A stretch of DNA of 17,277 nt from Candidatus Melainabacteria bacterium (GCA_026389055.1 JAPLIO010000235.1:1-17277), one strand, 5' to 3'; shown: positions 6,607 to 14,685, numbered from the stretch's first letter. Numbers and translations are program-made. Notes: generated from the sequence alone by a model not told the origin.

Positions 6607-7665
6607 TTAGTTTTTTTGACGGTCTACCAATTTACCATCTTGAAGCCAAGGCATCATGGCACGCAATTTACGCCCTGTAACTTCCAATGGGTGGTTAGTA
6701 TCGGCTTCTACCAACTGTTTTAACCGAGGCATACCCGCACGCACATCGGCAGTAAATTCCCGAGCAAATTCGCCACTTTGAATTTCTTTCAAAATGACCT
6801 TCATGGCTTCTTTAGTTTCAGAAGTTACCACCCGAGGTCCACGCGTTACATCGCCATAGCGAGCCGTATCGCTAATGGAATAGCGCATATCAGCAATGCC
6901 ACCTTCGTACATTAAGTCTACAATTAACTTCAGTTCGTGTAAGCATTCAAAATAAGCCATTTCAGGAGGGTAACCCGCTTCGGTTAACACTTCAAAACCC
7001 GCTTTAACCAAGGCAGCAGCACCACCACAAAGGACGGCTTGCTCACCAAATAAATCGGTTTCAGTTTCATCTTTAAACGTGGTTTCAATCGTACCACCAC
7101 GACCACCACCCACGCAGGAAGCATAACCTAAAGCCACTTCTTTGGCTTCGCCTGAAGCATCTTGATAAACCGCCATTAAACAAGGAACGCCACGCCCTTT
7201 TTCAAATTCGCCACGCACCAAATGCCCTGGCCCTTTAGGGGCAACCAAGAAAACATCCACATCTGCAGGAGGCACAATGTGTTCAAAATGCACGGAAAAA
7301 CCGTGGCTAAACATTAAGGCTTGCCCAGCTTTCAACTTGCCTTCAAAATGAGCCTTGTAAACATCTGAATGGTAAACATCTGGAATTAAAAACAAGATAA
7401 TATCTGCCCATTCAGCCGCTTGATCTAAATCAATGGCTTCCAACCCAGCAGCAACCACTTTTTCGGCTGTAGCAGAACCCGCACGCAATGCAATTTTCAC
7501 TTGGCAACCAGAATCTTTTAAATTCATGCTTTGCCCAAAGCCTTGGCTACCAAAACCCAAAACGGCAATTTTTTTGCCCAAAACTTTGGTTTTGCTCATA
7601 TCCGCATCATAGTAAACTTTCAAACCCGCTTGAGGGGCTACAGAACAAGAAGACATCATCATCAT
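6607..7665 (-). CDS. ilvC: Ketol-acid reductoisomerase (class I)
   Basis: The enzyme isomerises and reduces acetolactate and acetohydroxybutyrate with NAD(P)H and Mg2+. The product has 352 residues, the short class I form. The nucleotide-binding loop GFGSQGFG lies at 37-44; the family usually has histidine where F43 stands. The cofactor-specificity loop is RAGSATAEK (61-69). FSHGF (119-123) holds the active-site histidine. Metal ligands lie in KDETETDLFGEQ (D204, E208) and in ECLHELKLIVD (from E240). Four ATG codons (7654-7665) open the gene, preceded by an in-frame GTG. No strong ribosome-binding site is seen. It follows ilvN by about 117 bp and ends in a terminator. Confidence 0.97.
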   Translation of the reverse strand: MMMMSSCSVAPQAGLKVYYDADMSKTKVLGKKIAVLGFGSQGFGQSMNLKDSGCQVKIALRAGSATAEKVVAAGLEAIDLDQAAEWADIILFLIPDVYHSDVYKAHFEGKLKAGQALMFSHGFSVHFEHIVPPADVDVFLVAPKGPGHLVRGEFEKGRGVPCLMAVYQDASGEAKEVALGYASCVGGGRGGTIETTFKDETETDLFGEQAVLCGGAAALVKAGFEVLTEAGYPPEMAYFECLHELKLIVDLMYEGGIADMRYSISDTARYGDVTRGPRVVTSETKEAMKVILKEIQSGEFAREFTADVRAGMPRLKQLVEADTNHPLEVTGRKLRAMMPWLQDGKLVDRQKN

Positions 7666-7730
7666 CACGGAGAAAACTCTCTTTCTAATTTAATAAATAG
7701 GACAAGTTACAAAAAACAAAAAAAATAAAG

Positions 7731-7758
7731 AAACCAAACATAGTTTAAACCAAACATA
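7731..7758. repeat. Direct repeat in the ilvN-ilvC gap
   Basis: AAACCAAACATA occurs twice with a 16-bp period (7731-7742, 7747-7758). On the minus strand it is followed by a T-rich tract before ilvC. It may be a weak terminator or RNA-processing site between ilvN and ilvC; I see no convincing hairpin. Confidence 0.45.
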
Positions 7759-7782
7759 AACCCGTTACGTTAAAAATAAGCC

Positions 7783-8148
7783 TTAAGCAGACCGTTCTTT
7801 GATAGGGGTTAACAAATGGGGTTCTTCTGCTAAGCCTGCTGAGGGAACCAAACTAGCAGATAACACATAAATTTGCTTTTCCAAGAACTTCACCAGTTTT
7901 TGAACGCTAAACAAATCGGCACTATGAAAAGCCATGGTTACAGAAAGTGTATCCGTTTTCGCACAGAAGACGGATTGAAATTGGGTGGGAATCCAACCAC
8001 GGTGGGTAATAGCACCCAGCACTCTATCTAAACCGCCAATTCTGGCTTGCAACGTGCAAGTAATGGTTTGAAGTGGTTCAGTAATAGGAGTAGTAGTTGT
8101 ATTGATTGGGATAGCAGCAGTGGCTGAATTCATCATCATCATCATCAT
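7783..8148 (-). CDS. ilvN: Acetolactate synthase small (regulatory) subunit, single ACT domain
   Basis: The product has 121 residues. It should bind the catalytic subunit IlvB and pass on valine feedback. Residues 26-100 fit one ACT domain (TITCTLQARIGGLDRVLGAITHRGWI, then QKLVKFLEKQIYVLSASLV). The second half of the longer IlvH type is absent, as in short IlvN proteins. The usual PG turn and the Asn after the first helix are not conserved, so the effector site may be altered. A threonine-rich tail (INTTTTPI) precedes the domain. The gene starts with six consecutive ATG codons (8131-8148), the longest array here. It lies 73 bp after ilvB. The identification rests partly on position. Confidence 0.85.
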   Translation of the reverse strand: MMMMMMNSATAAIPINTTTTPITEPLQTITCTLQARIGGLDRVLGAITHRGWIPTQFQSVFCAKTDTLSVTMAFHSADLFSVQKLVKFLEKQIYVLSASLVPSAGLAEEPHLLTPIKERSA

Positions 8149-8221
8149 TGAGAGTTAATCGCCTTTCTTAAAGTTTAGAGCTTATAAGCAGTACAAATAA
8201 AAAGGTTCGTTGTTAGTTAAT

Positions 8222-10030
8222 TTAAGCATTATCTGTAAGCATTTCGTCGTTAGAAGCCCCTGACGGTACCCAAGGGTAAACATCGACCTTTTCAACAACC
8301 CGAATATCAATAATAACGGGTCTATCAGTAATCGCAAAAGCCTTTTGAAGCACTGCATCTAATTCAGAAGGATGTTTAACCGTAAAACCCACCCCACCGA
8401 ATGATTGGGCGAATAATTCATAATCTGGCGAAAACATTTCCGCTTCACTTTCACGCCCGTACATTTTACCTTGCCATTGCCGAATCATCCCCAAATAACT
8501 ATTGTTGATAATGGCTACTTTAACGGGCAGCTTGTATTCTTTGGCAGTTGCCATTTCTTGTAACGTCATTTGAAAGCTACCATCGCCCGCAATATCCACC
8601 ACGCAAGCATCAGGAAATGCGGCTTGAATACCAATAGCAGCAGGGAAGCCAAAGCCCATGGTACCTAGCCCACCTGAAGTAATCCAGCTACGAGGGCGGT
8701 CTAAATTATACCGTTGAGCAGACCACATTTGATGCTGACCCACTTCCGTAGTAACAAAGGCATTTTCTTTAGGCAAATTAGCGAAAATTCGTTCAATGGC
8801 ATATTGAGGAGACAATAAATCTGGGTGCCGAGGGGTTTCCGTTCTGCGTTCACGCCAAAAGGCTATTTGTTTAAACCAATCCGCCCGTTTGCTCAGGCTT
8901 TCTTCTTGGGCGTGCATGGCATTATCGCTTTTAGCCATAATGGCTTGTAAAACCCCTTTAATATCGCCTTGAACGGGCAAGCAAGAAGCAACGTTCTTGT
9001 TCAGGTTGACGGGGTCTAAATCAATATGAATAATTTTGGCTTGCTTAGCAAATCGTTCTGCATTGCCAGTTTGCCTATCATTGAGGCGATTACCAATGAC
9101 TAACAATACATCCGCTTTAGCAATAGCAATGTTCGCCCAATAATGCCCGTGCATGCCTGTAAAGCCCATACAAAGCGAGTGGCTTGTAGGGAAGCCACCT
9201 AAACCCATGAGCGATAAGCCAACAGGAATTTGAAACCGTTCCGCAAAAGCTAATAACGCTTCAGAAGCTTCTGAATTGATGACACCACCGCCCGATAAAA
9301 TAACAGGGCGTTCTGCTTGGCTTAACAAGCCAAGAATACTGTCAATATCTTCCGCCGTGTAAGATTCCGATAGCTGATAGCCCGGTAAATCCAACTGCAC
9401 CTGCCCATAATCAAACGGGGTTTTAGCGTTGATGATATCTTTAGGAATATCCACCACAACGGGGCCTGGTCTGCCAGTAGTGGCTACATGGAAGGCTTCT
9501 TTAATGGCTTCAGCCAACTTTGTTACATCTCTCACAATAATGTTATGCTTGGTGCAAGGCCGAGTAATGGCTAAAATATCCGCTTCTTGGAAGGCGTCTT
9601 GCCCAAGGAAAGCCGTCGGCACGTTACCTGTAATAACGACCAATGGGGTTGAATCATAATAAGCATCTGCAACGCCCGTAACAATGTTGGTAGCACCTGG
9701 CCCTGAAGTTACCAGCACAACGCCCGCTTTGCCTGTAGTTCTGGCATAGCCTTCTGCCATGTGGCAAGCCCCTTGTTCATGCCGAACAAGGTAGTGCTTT
9801 AGCTGCGGATAATCCACCAAGGCTTCATAAATAGGCAGAATAACCCCACCGGGGTAGCCAAAAATGCTATCCGTCCCTTCGGCAATGAGCGACCGTAACA
9901 AAATATGAGCCCCTGAAAGTGGTTCCGTACTAGCCAAGCCACTATGGCTCCACTGGGAACCAAAGGCAGAAGCTGCTGCTGCTTGAGCGGGCGTTGTTTG
10001 TGTTGCAGGGATTAAAGATGCCATCATCAT
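8222..10030 (-). CDS. ilvB: Acetolactate synthase large (catalytic) subunit
   Basis: This ThDP- and FAD-dependent enzyme condenses pyruvate with pyruvate or 2-oxobutyrate to start valine, leucine and isoleucine synthesis. The product has 602 residues, slightly longer than usual because of an Ala/Ser-rich N-terminal tail of about 35 residues. The catalytic glutamate is E85 in LVRHEQGACHMAEGYAR. The ThDP/Mg motif runs from GDGSFQM (482-488) to NNSYLGM (NN at 509-510). SGPGATN and SGGG follow the family. Three ATG codons (10022-10030) open the gene, with no clear ribosome-binding site. It is the first gene of ilvBNC, with a promoter candidate at 10082-10110. The leader is short, with no T-box or attenuator visible. 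Confidence 0.97.
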   Translation of the reverse strand: MMMASLIPATQTTPAQAAAASAFGSQWSHSGLASTEPLSGAHILLRSLIAEGTDSIFGYPGGVILPIYEALVDYPQLKHYLVRHEQGACHMAEGYARTTGKAGVVLVTSGPGATNIVTGVADAYYDSTPLVVITGNVPTAFLGQDAFQEADILAITRPCTKHNIIVRDVTKLAEAIKEAFHVATTGRPGPVVVDIPKDIINAKTPFDYGQVQLDLPGYQLSESYTAEDIDSILGLLSQAERPVILSGGGVINSEASEALLAFAERFQIPVGLSLMGLGGFPTSHSLCMGFTGMHGHYWANIAIAKADVLLVIGNRLNDRQTGNAERFAKQAKIIHIDLDPVNLNKNVASCLPVQGDIKGVLQAIMAKSDNAMHAQEESLSKRADWFKQIAFWRERRTETPRHPDLLSPQYAIERIFANLPKENAFVTTEVGQHQMWSAQRYNLDRPRSWITSGGLGTMGFGFPAAIGIQAAFPDACVVDIAGDGSFQMTLQEMATAKEYKLPVKVAIINNSYLGMIRQWQGKMYGRESEAEMFSPDYELFAQSFGGVGFTVKHPSELDAVLQKAFAITDRPVIIDIRVVEKVDVYPWVPSGASNDEMLTDNA

Positions 10031-10081
10031 GGGTCGGAATTTCCATTCAATTGGGGTGGTTTTCTGAATTAGGGTTGTTTT

Positions 10082-10110
10082 ACAGTACCATAATCAAACA
10101 ATTGTAGCAA
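10082..10110 (-). promoter_or_regulatory. Promoter candidate for ilvBNC
   Basis: On the minus strand TTGCTA (10105-10110), a 17-bp spacer and TACTGT (10082-10087) preceded by TGG form a plausible sigma70 promoter. An overlapping alternative is TGC-TACAAT, with its -10 at 10101-10106. Either gives a leader of roughly 45-65 nt before ilvB. Confidence 0.5.
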
Positions 10111-10142
10111 GTCTTTAGGGTACCGTTGTTACGAGCGTAAAA

Positions 10143-10784
10143 TCAGGCGAGTTTTTGTTCTTTGGCTAGTTGAGAAGCTCCTCGTAGGTGGCATTGGTGT
10201 TGCATAAACTGTAAAGCTTCTCGTTCTCGTTGCATATTGGCTTTGAGGGCTTTCAAGGTATCCAACGGTAAGCCTTCTAATACTTCAGCTGGTAGCGTGC
10301 CACCGTTGGCCAAGTACAGTTCACGGTACAGCCGATAAGCGTCGTTGGTGTAGCCTTCATAGCCTTCGTTAAACGCCATCCAGTGGTATAGCTGGTGTGC
10401 CCAAAACGTCCAGCCATTGAAGGAAATAGGCACGATGAAAATGCCTTTTTCCATTGCCACTTCGGTTTTTAACACGGGGTAACGCACAGCTAAAATATGG
10501 CGAAGAGCCTCAAAAGCTTCAGTGGCTTGCGGAGACACAAACCCCGGCATTAACCCGAGCGATTTCAAGAGCGTTTCAATGGGTTGCGTTAATTTATCTA
10601 ACACCACAACAGGGGTGCCATAAGTGCTGCTAATACCCGCTACCAGTGTTTTAACCGAAGCGTCGTGGGTTTTCATCCACGCATCTAACGGGGTAAACAA
10701 AGGCGGAATAACGATTGGGCTGTTAGGGTGTTTTCCTGCGGAAAACGTGTCGGAAGCTGGAGATGAAAACGGGGTGGACATCAT
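10143..10784 (-). CDS. Hypothetical protein, soluble, unrecognised family
   Basis: The product has 213 residues, with no signal peptide or membrane helix and no motif I can name. The first 25 residues are Ser/Pro-rich and look disordered. A middle part is helical. A striking aromatic cluster (FNGWTFWAHQLYHWMAFNEGYEGYTN in outline, residues about 122-148) is followed by a charged helix (ALKANMQREREALQFMQHQ). It starts with two ATGs, with TTAGGA about 11 nt upstream. It is divergent from the 11050 gene across a 265-bp gap and lies upstream of ilvB on the same strand, 112 bp away. The length and codon use support a real gene; its function is unknown. Confidence 0.7.
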   Translation of the reverse strand: MMSTPFSSPASDTFSAGKHPNSPIVIPPLFTPLDAWMKTHDASVKTLVAGISSTYGTPVVVLDKLTQPIETLLKSLGLMPGFVSPQATEAFEALRHILAVRYPVLKTEVAMEKGIFIVPISFNGWTFWAHQLYHWMAFNEGYEGYTNDAYRLYRELYLANGGTLPAEVLEGLPLDTLKALKANMQREREALQFMQHQCHLRGASQLAKEQKLA

Positions 10785-11015
10785 AAGAAGATTATTCCTA
10801 ATAAATTTTAAAAAGAAACGAATGATTGTAACAATTTTAAAAACAAAATCGTTGCCTTATTGAGGCTTATATAGGCATAAAAACAACTTTCTCATAATTT
10901 GTTCGCTTTAATGTAAAGCTTCTTAATAAAAACAGGCAATTTATTTAGGCAGGATTACTTTATTAAAACATCCAAACTAACAGTCAAAAAACAATCGCCC
11001 CCCTATTACAGACCT

Positions 11016-11024
11016 CCCCCCCCC
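11016..11024. repeat. C9 homopolymer in the leader of the 11050 gene
   Basis: Nine C lie 25 bp before the start of the plus-strand gene at 11050, with another run of six C at 10998-11003 and five C just before the ATG. The 265-bp divergent gap holds no gene. Runs of this length can slip during replication. Confidence 0.6.
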
Positions 11025-11049
11025 GCCTATCAGAAAGACCACCCCCACC

Positions 11050-11655
11050 ATGATGATGAATACTCAATCCTTCAACGCCCTTTCTTCTTTTTCAGCCAAT
11101 GTTGAAAACAACCACTTGTTCGCTGAAATTGAGGCTTCTTTACAGCAAGCTGAACGGATGGCATTAGGTTTAACGCCAGAGTTATTGTGGAAAGAGTTAG
11201 TTCAAACGGTTGAACACCACATAAAATTGGCTGGCTGGTTAAAGCAAAGCGTGGCAGATAGCTATCCGCATTTGGTACCTGCTTTTGAAAGAGTGGAAGC
11301 CTTGCTTGGCAGCATAGTAAAACAAGCCCCAACCGATGGGTTAAACACCTTGGCTACGTTAAGTGATTTACACTGGCACATTAACCAAGCAGGGTTTTCT
11401 ACTGAATATATTCGGTTAATTTCCGTATTAAGCCAGTTTGTTTGCAGCTGGATGGGGTTATACCAAGGTGCAGCAAGCTTACAAACCCCTATTGAAGCGT
11501 TAATTAACTTACAAAGTACGCAGTATATGTTGATTGCCCAAATGCAGTTGTTGGAAGGCGAAGTAACGCAGAAAGTGTTGAGCTTTACCCAACACCCTAT
11601 GCACGATATTTTACTAACCATTCAAACCAAATTTCCTGTGGCGAAACAGGGGTAG
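11050..11655 (+). CDS. Hypothetical helical protein, unrecognised family
   Basis: The product has 201 residues and is predicted almost entirely alpha-helical and soluble. Helical stretches such as HLFAEIEASLQQAERMALGL and ELVQTVEHHIKLAGWLKQSV alternate with short breaks. No catalytic motif or known domain is recognised. Three ATG codons (11050-11058) open it, and the leader is C-rich with no purine-rich ribosome-binding site. Its stop lies only 4 bp from the stop of the convergent gene at 11660, leaving no room for a terminator between them. It may be functionally tied to the divergent 10143 gene, but only position suggests this. Confidence 0.72.
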   Translation: MMMNTQSFNALSSFSANVENNHLFAEIEASLQQAERMALGLTPELLWKELVQTVEHHIKLAGWLKQSVADSYPHLVPAFERVEALLGSIVKQAPTDGLNTLATLSDLHWHINQAGFSTEYIRLISVLSQFVCSWMGLYQGAASLQTPIEALINLQSTQYMLIAQMQLLEGEVTQKVLSFTQHPMHDILLTIQTKFPVAKQG

Positions 11656-11659
11656 ATTA

Positions 11660-12040
11660 TTAAACGGCGGTAGCCAGCGTGTCTTCTAACGTAATGGCCA
11701 TGGCACCCGTTTCTTTGCTAATTGCCGTTAAACCCACAACTAATTTACCCACAGGCACAGGGGCTTCCCACTTAAATTGAAATACCGCCACCTGCTTATG
11801 TGCCACCGCCAATGGGGCTTCAGCGTTCAATGCCGTTACCGCTACAGCAGGTTGTAAATCAGTACCCACCTGCAAGGTGGTTAAATCAACCGAAGCCCCA
11901 TTAAGCGTTAAAGCTTCCACCCCTATTAAATGACCCAACAAAAACGGATTTTCCAACCGAAAAGAAACGCTATCCGCCGAAACACGCTGTAACGAATTCT
12001 TCACCCAAAGGCGTTGTAATAAAAATTTAGGAATAATCAT
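11660..12040 (-). CDS. Small conserved beta-rich protein, function unknown
   Basis: The product has 126 residues. The opening MIIPKFLLQRLWVKNSL resembles, from memory, a family of small proteins starting MIIPxFLLKxLYVKGSL that are sometimes labelled HMG-CoA reductase by inherited annotation. Nothing here supports that activity. The rest alternates short hydrophobic strands (FRLENPFLLGHLIGVEALTLNG, VAVFQFKWEAPV, KLVVGLTAI), as in a beta-sandwich. I choose the ATG at 12038-12040, with AAAAAAGGAG upstream, rather than the in-frame ATG at 12112, because the longer version translates through a MITE-like repeat. It follows the GH35 gene on the same strand and may be cotranscribed with it. Confidence 0.78.
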   Translation of the reverse strand: MIIPKFLLQRLWVKNSLQRVSADSVSFRLENPFLLGHLIGVEALTLNGASVDLTTLQVGTDLQPAVAVTALNAEAPLAVAHKQVAVFQFKWEAPVPVGKLVVGLTAISKETGAMAITLEDTLATAV

Positions 12041-12066
12041 GAGCTCAAGTGACTCCTTTTTTAATG

Positions 12067-12212
12067 TAGGAAGCTCTGAAAAAGGTTTCAGAAGGATGGG
12101 ATAACGAGGCACGAGGAACGCAATGACGGGCGTTTAGCCTAACTAAATAACCGAATGAGTACCGCAGTAACAAAGTTAGCACGCCTTATGGAGACTTTTT
12201 CAGAGTTTCCTA
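12067..12212. mobile_element. MITE-like element, about 146 bp, between GH35 and the small gene
   Basis: Terminal inverted repeats of 18 bp with one mismatch, TAGGAAGCTCTGAAAAAG (12067-12084) and its complement at 12195-12212, enclose non-coding sequence with no transposase. The left end supplies bases that extend the reading frame of the downstream gene upstream in frame to 12112. In mRNA the ends could pair and form a hairpin between the two genes. No target duplication is obvious. Confidence 0.6.
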
Positions 12213-12216
12213 TAGG

Positions 12217-14628
12217 CTATGAAACGGAAGGGTAGTTGGCGGAAAGGCTTATTTGGGGTAGCAAAGGCACTATGGCTTCAAGGGTTAAGGGGTCTGAAAA
12301 TGAAACACACTTTAACGATAACAATAACGGACAATCTTCTTTAATGAGGCTGGGTAATAAAGGCAGATAAAAAACAGTCTGTGCTTGGCATTCGCTCCAA
12401 TAACGACCCATTAGCACGCCACCCAAATAAATATCAACACGATCTGCTAAGGGATTTTCTACAGGTAAGGTAAGTTGAAGTGCTAAAATAGCCTCATTTT
12501 GATTTCTCGGTAGGGGTAAAGGCGTATTTATCCACAGTTCCGTATCGCAGGTATGTTCCATTGGTAGGGTGGTACCCACCCAATAGAGTTTTTCCAGCAC
12601 GTTTTGCCCATTCAGTAACAAAGATTTGACACCCGCTGTTTGGTCTAAATCATCATGGAATCCTTTGGTTCTGCCAAAGCTATCGGTATAAAGCCATAGG
12701 TAGTTCGGGGCGTTTTCACGCCAAGTACTGGCTAAAACATGAGCCAATTCCACGTCTGGCGAATCTTCCAACGCCCCTTTTGAATTGGGTTCCCAATCGG
12801 TATTGCTTGCTAGTAAGGTTTTGTTGAGGTAAAGCTTCCATAAATGCCCTGCTTGTAAGCGAAAAGAATCAGGTAGCGGGGTTTCTGCGGAAAAGGCGTA
12901 GCTCCACCAATGAGACCCCAACACACCCGGCGGGCTACCACTCATAGAAAGTAAAGCTGTATCATTCAGGCTACAGGGTACTAGCGGTTTGGTGGAAAAC
13001 TGCCAATTTAATGCCGTTTCAATGGGTAATAACAGTGAAGATTTTAATGGTTGAAATGATTGCTGATAGTAGATGTCTCGTTCAGGTTGAAACGGTAGCA
13101 TACTGGCATTGCCCACCCACGCAATATAAACCGTTTCAACTTGCTGGATTTTCACGGTATGCTCATCGACGGCTTCAGGTAATGAAACCACATGGGTTTT
13201 TCCGCTAGGGGAAGTTAGCTTTACTTGGGAGGGGGCATCGCCCGACAGCCACAGCGTATCAGCAGATTGATAGAGGACGGGCGTTGTGGCGTAGTTCAAT
13301 AACCACCCAAAGGCTAAGGGCTGATACCATGGTACAATCACCACATCCCACGGGGGAACGGTTAGGTCTATCGTTTCGGTTAAATCCGTTTGGTTGGTAA
13401 GGGTAACGGCTTGCGGTAATTGGCTTAAATTTCTTAGAAATAGCCATTGCCCCCCGTTGTCTTCAACATTTTGACGAATTTTCAAGCATAAATCCAAGTT
13501 AGAAATAGAAACGGCTGATTGGCTCAATTCAATGGCTTGGGTACTCGCCAAAGCGGGGAATGCCTCTAGTAAATTATTCAGTTGGCGGGCTTCATAAAAA
13601 TGAGGGCGTAAATCACCACTTTCCCCAATGATTGCTGCAAAATCATAGCTAGTAAGGGTATCTGTACTGCCTAAATAGCCCCAATTAGTGCCTCCGCAAG
13701 CGTGGTAGTGGTTAAAAATGGTAACACCTTGGGCTATTAAACTTTTGGTAATTAACCGAAAAGCTTCCACTCCCAAGCGTTTAAGCACTTGTTTATAGGG
13801 TAAGCCTTTCCAAGCGGTAAACCAGCCTGCTTGGCTTTCTGCAATATGCAAAGGGCAGTGTGGCACCAGTGGTTTTACTTGGGCTTCCAGCATATCGGTT
13901 TGGGCTAAAAGCTCATGGGCTAAGGGCTTCCAATCTTCAGAAAGTTCGGTAATGGGGTAGTGGTCTAGGGCGTATAAATCTACCACATCGCTAAAGCTAC
14001 CGTAGCCGTATAAATCATTATGGCTAAGTGGGCAAGTAGCCCCTAAACGTTTAGCTAAAGCCACTAAGGCTTGCATGTAATCTGGTTCCATGCCTTCGGT
14101 GGCGTATTCATTTTCTACTTGAACCCACAACAAGTTGGGGGCTTTAACAAAAAATGGAAAAACCGCTTGCCACCATTCTTCTACAGCTTGAAGAAACGCA
14201 GGGTTTTCAACCGCCTGCCCTTCCTTACGACACCTTGGTACAATAGCAGGGTTGTTAATAACCCATTCAGGCAACCCCCCACCGCTTACTTCGGCGTTAA
14301 TGTAAGGGCCAGGCCTTACAATTATCCAAAAGCCCAGTGCTTCAAGCATCTCAAACAACCGAGCTAAATCTCGAATGCCTGAAAAATCGTATCTGCCTGA
14401 AGCGGGACTATGAAAGCTCCAGCACAGGTATAAATCAATGGTATTATAGCCTGCCTGTTTTAGCTTTAACAACCGTTCTCGCCATAAGCGTGGGTTGGGT
14501 AGACGAAAGTAGTGAAACGAAGCACTGCGAATAATCTGCCGTTTGCCATTGATGGTACAGCTATAACCATCAAATGAAAACGAAGACAGGGTGGTGGGGT
14601 GGTGGTGGGGTGAAGGGGGTGCGTTCAT
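12217..14628 (-). CDS. GH35-family beta-galactosidase-type glycosidase
   Basis: The product has 803 residues. The N-terminal TIM barrel (about 20-340) matches glycoside hydrolase family 35. The signature RPGPYINAEVSGGGLPEW lies at 105-122, the acid/base glutamate is E174 in VQVENEY, and the nucleophile is E264 in HIAESQAGWF. GGTNWGYLGS and TSYDFAAIIGESG follow. The C-terminal half is beta-rich, as expected for the accessory jelly-roll domains. There is no signal peptide, so it should act in the cytoplasm on imported galactosides or oligosaccharides. The exact substrate is open, since GH35 also includes exo-glucosaminidases. The start is one ATG preceded by GTG, without a clear ribosome-binding site. 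No transporter or sugar regulator is nearby. Confidence 0.92.
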   Translation of the reverse strand: MNAPPSPHHHPTTLSSFSFDGYSCTINGKRQIIRSASFHYFRLPNPRLWRERLLKLKQAGYNTIDLYLCWSFHSPASGRYDFSGIRDLARLFEMLEALGFWIIVRPGPYINAEVSGGGLPEWVINNPAIVPRCRKEGQAVENPAFLQAVEEWWQAVFPFFVKAPNLLWVQVENEYATEGMEPDYMQALVALAKRLGATCPLSHNDLYGYGSFSDVVDLYALDHYPITELSEDWKPLAHELLAQTDMLEAQVKPLVPHCPLHIAESQAGWFTAWKGLPYKQVLKRLGVEAFRLITKSLIAQGVTIFNHYHACGGTNWGYLGSTDTLTSYDFAAIIGESGDLRPHFYEARQLNNLLEAFPALASTQAIELSQSAVSISNLDLCLKIRQNVEDNGGQWLFLRNLSQLPQAVTLTNQTDLTETIDLTVPPWDVVIVPWYQPLAFGWLLNYATTPVLYQSADTLWLSGDAPSQVKLTSPSGKTHVVSLPEAVDEHTVKIQQVETVYIAWVGNASMLPFQPERDIYYQQSFQPLKSSLLLPIETALNWQFSTKPLVPCSLNDTALLSMSGSPPGVLGSHWWSYAFSAETPLPDSFRLQAGHLWKLYLNKTLLASNTDWEPNSKGALEDSPDVELAHVLASTWRENAPNYLWLYTDSFGRTKGFHDDLDQTAGVKSLLLNGQNVLEKLYWVGTTLPMEHTCDTELWINTPLPLPRNQNEAILALQLTLPVENPLADRVDIYLGGVLMGRYWSECQAQTVFYLPLLPSLIKEDCPLLLSLKCVSFSDPLTLEAIVPLLPQISLSANYPSVS
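14589..14619 (+). other. G-quadruplex-type motif in the first codons of the GH35 gene
   Basis: Four G runs of 3, 4, 4 and 5 bases separated by loops of 4, 7 and 4 bases lie on the plus strand. This is the template strand for the GH35 gene. The encoded stretch is Pro/His-rich (PPSPHHHPTT), so the composition may be a by-product of the protein. Confidence 0.5.
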
Positions 14629-14685
14629 CACAACAGGCAGGCACAGTCATTTTTATTAAAGTTGGGGGGAGCGTCATTGCTTATT

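Noticed and set aside
7654..8148. Plus-strand frames with histidine runs opposite the ilvC and ilvN starts
   Set aside because: They are the complements of the ATG arrays, since CAT repeats encode histidine. They overlap clear genes and lack other support.
12041..12112. Longer N terminus for the small conserved protein
   Set aside because: The extra residues come from the MITE-like repeat, and the family-like opening MIIP begins at 12040 behind a purine-rich site.
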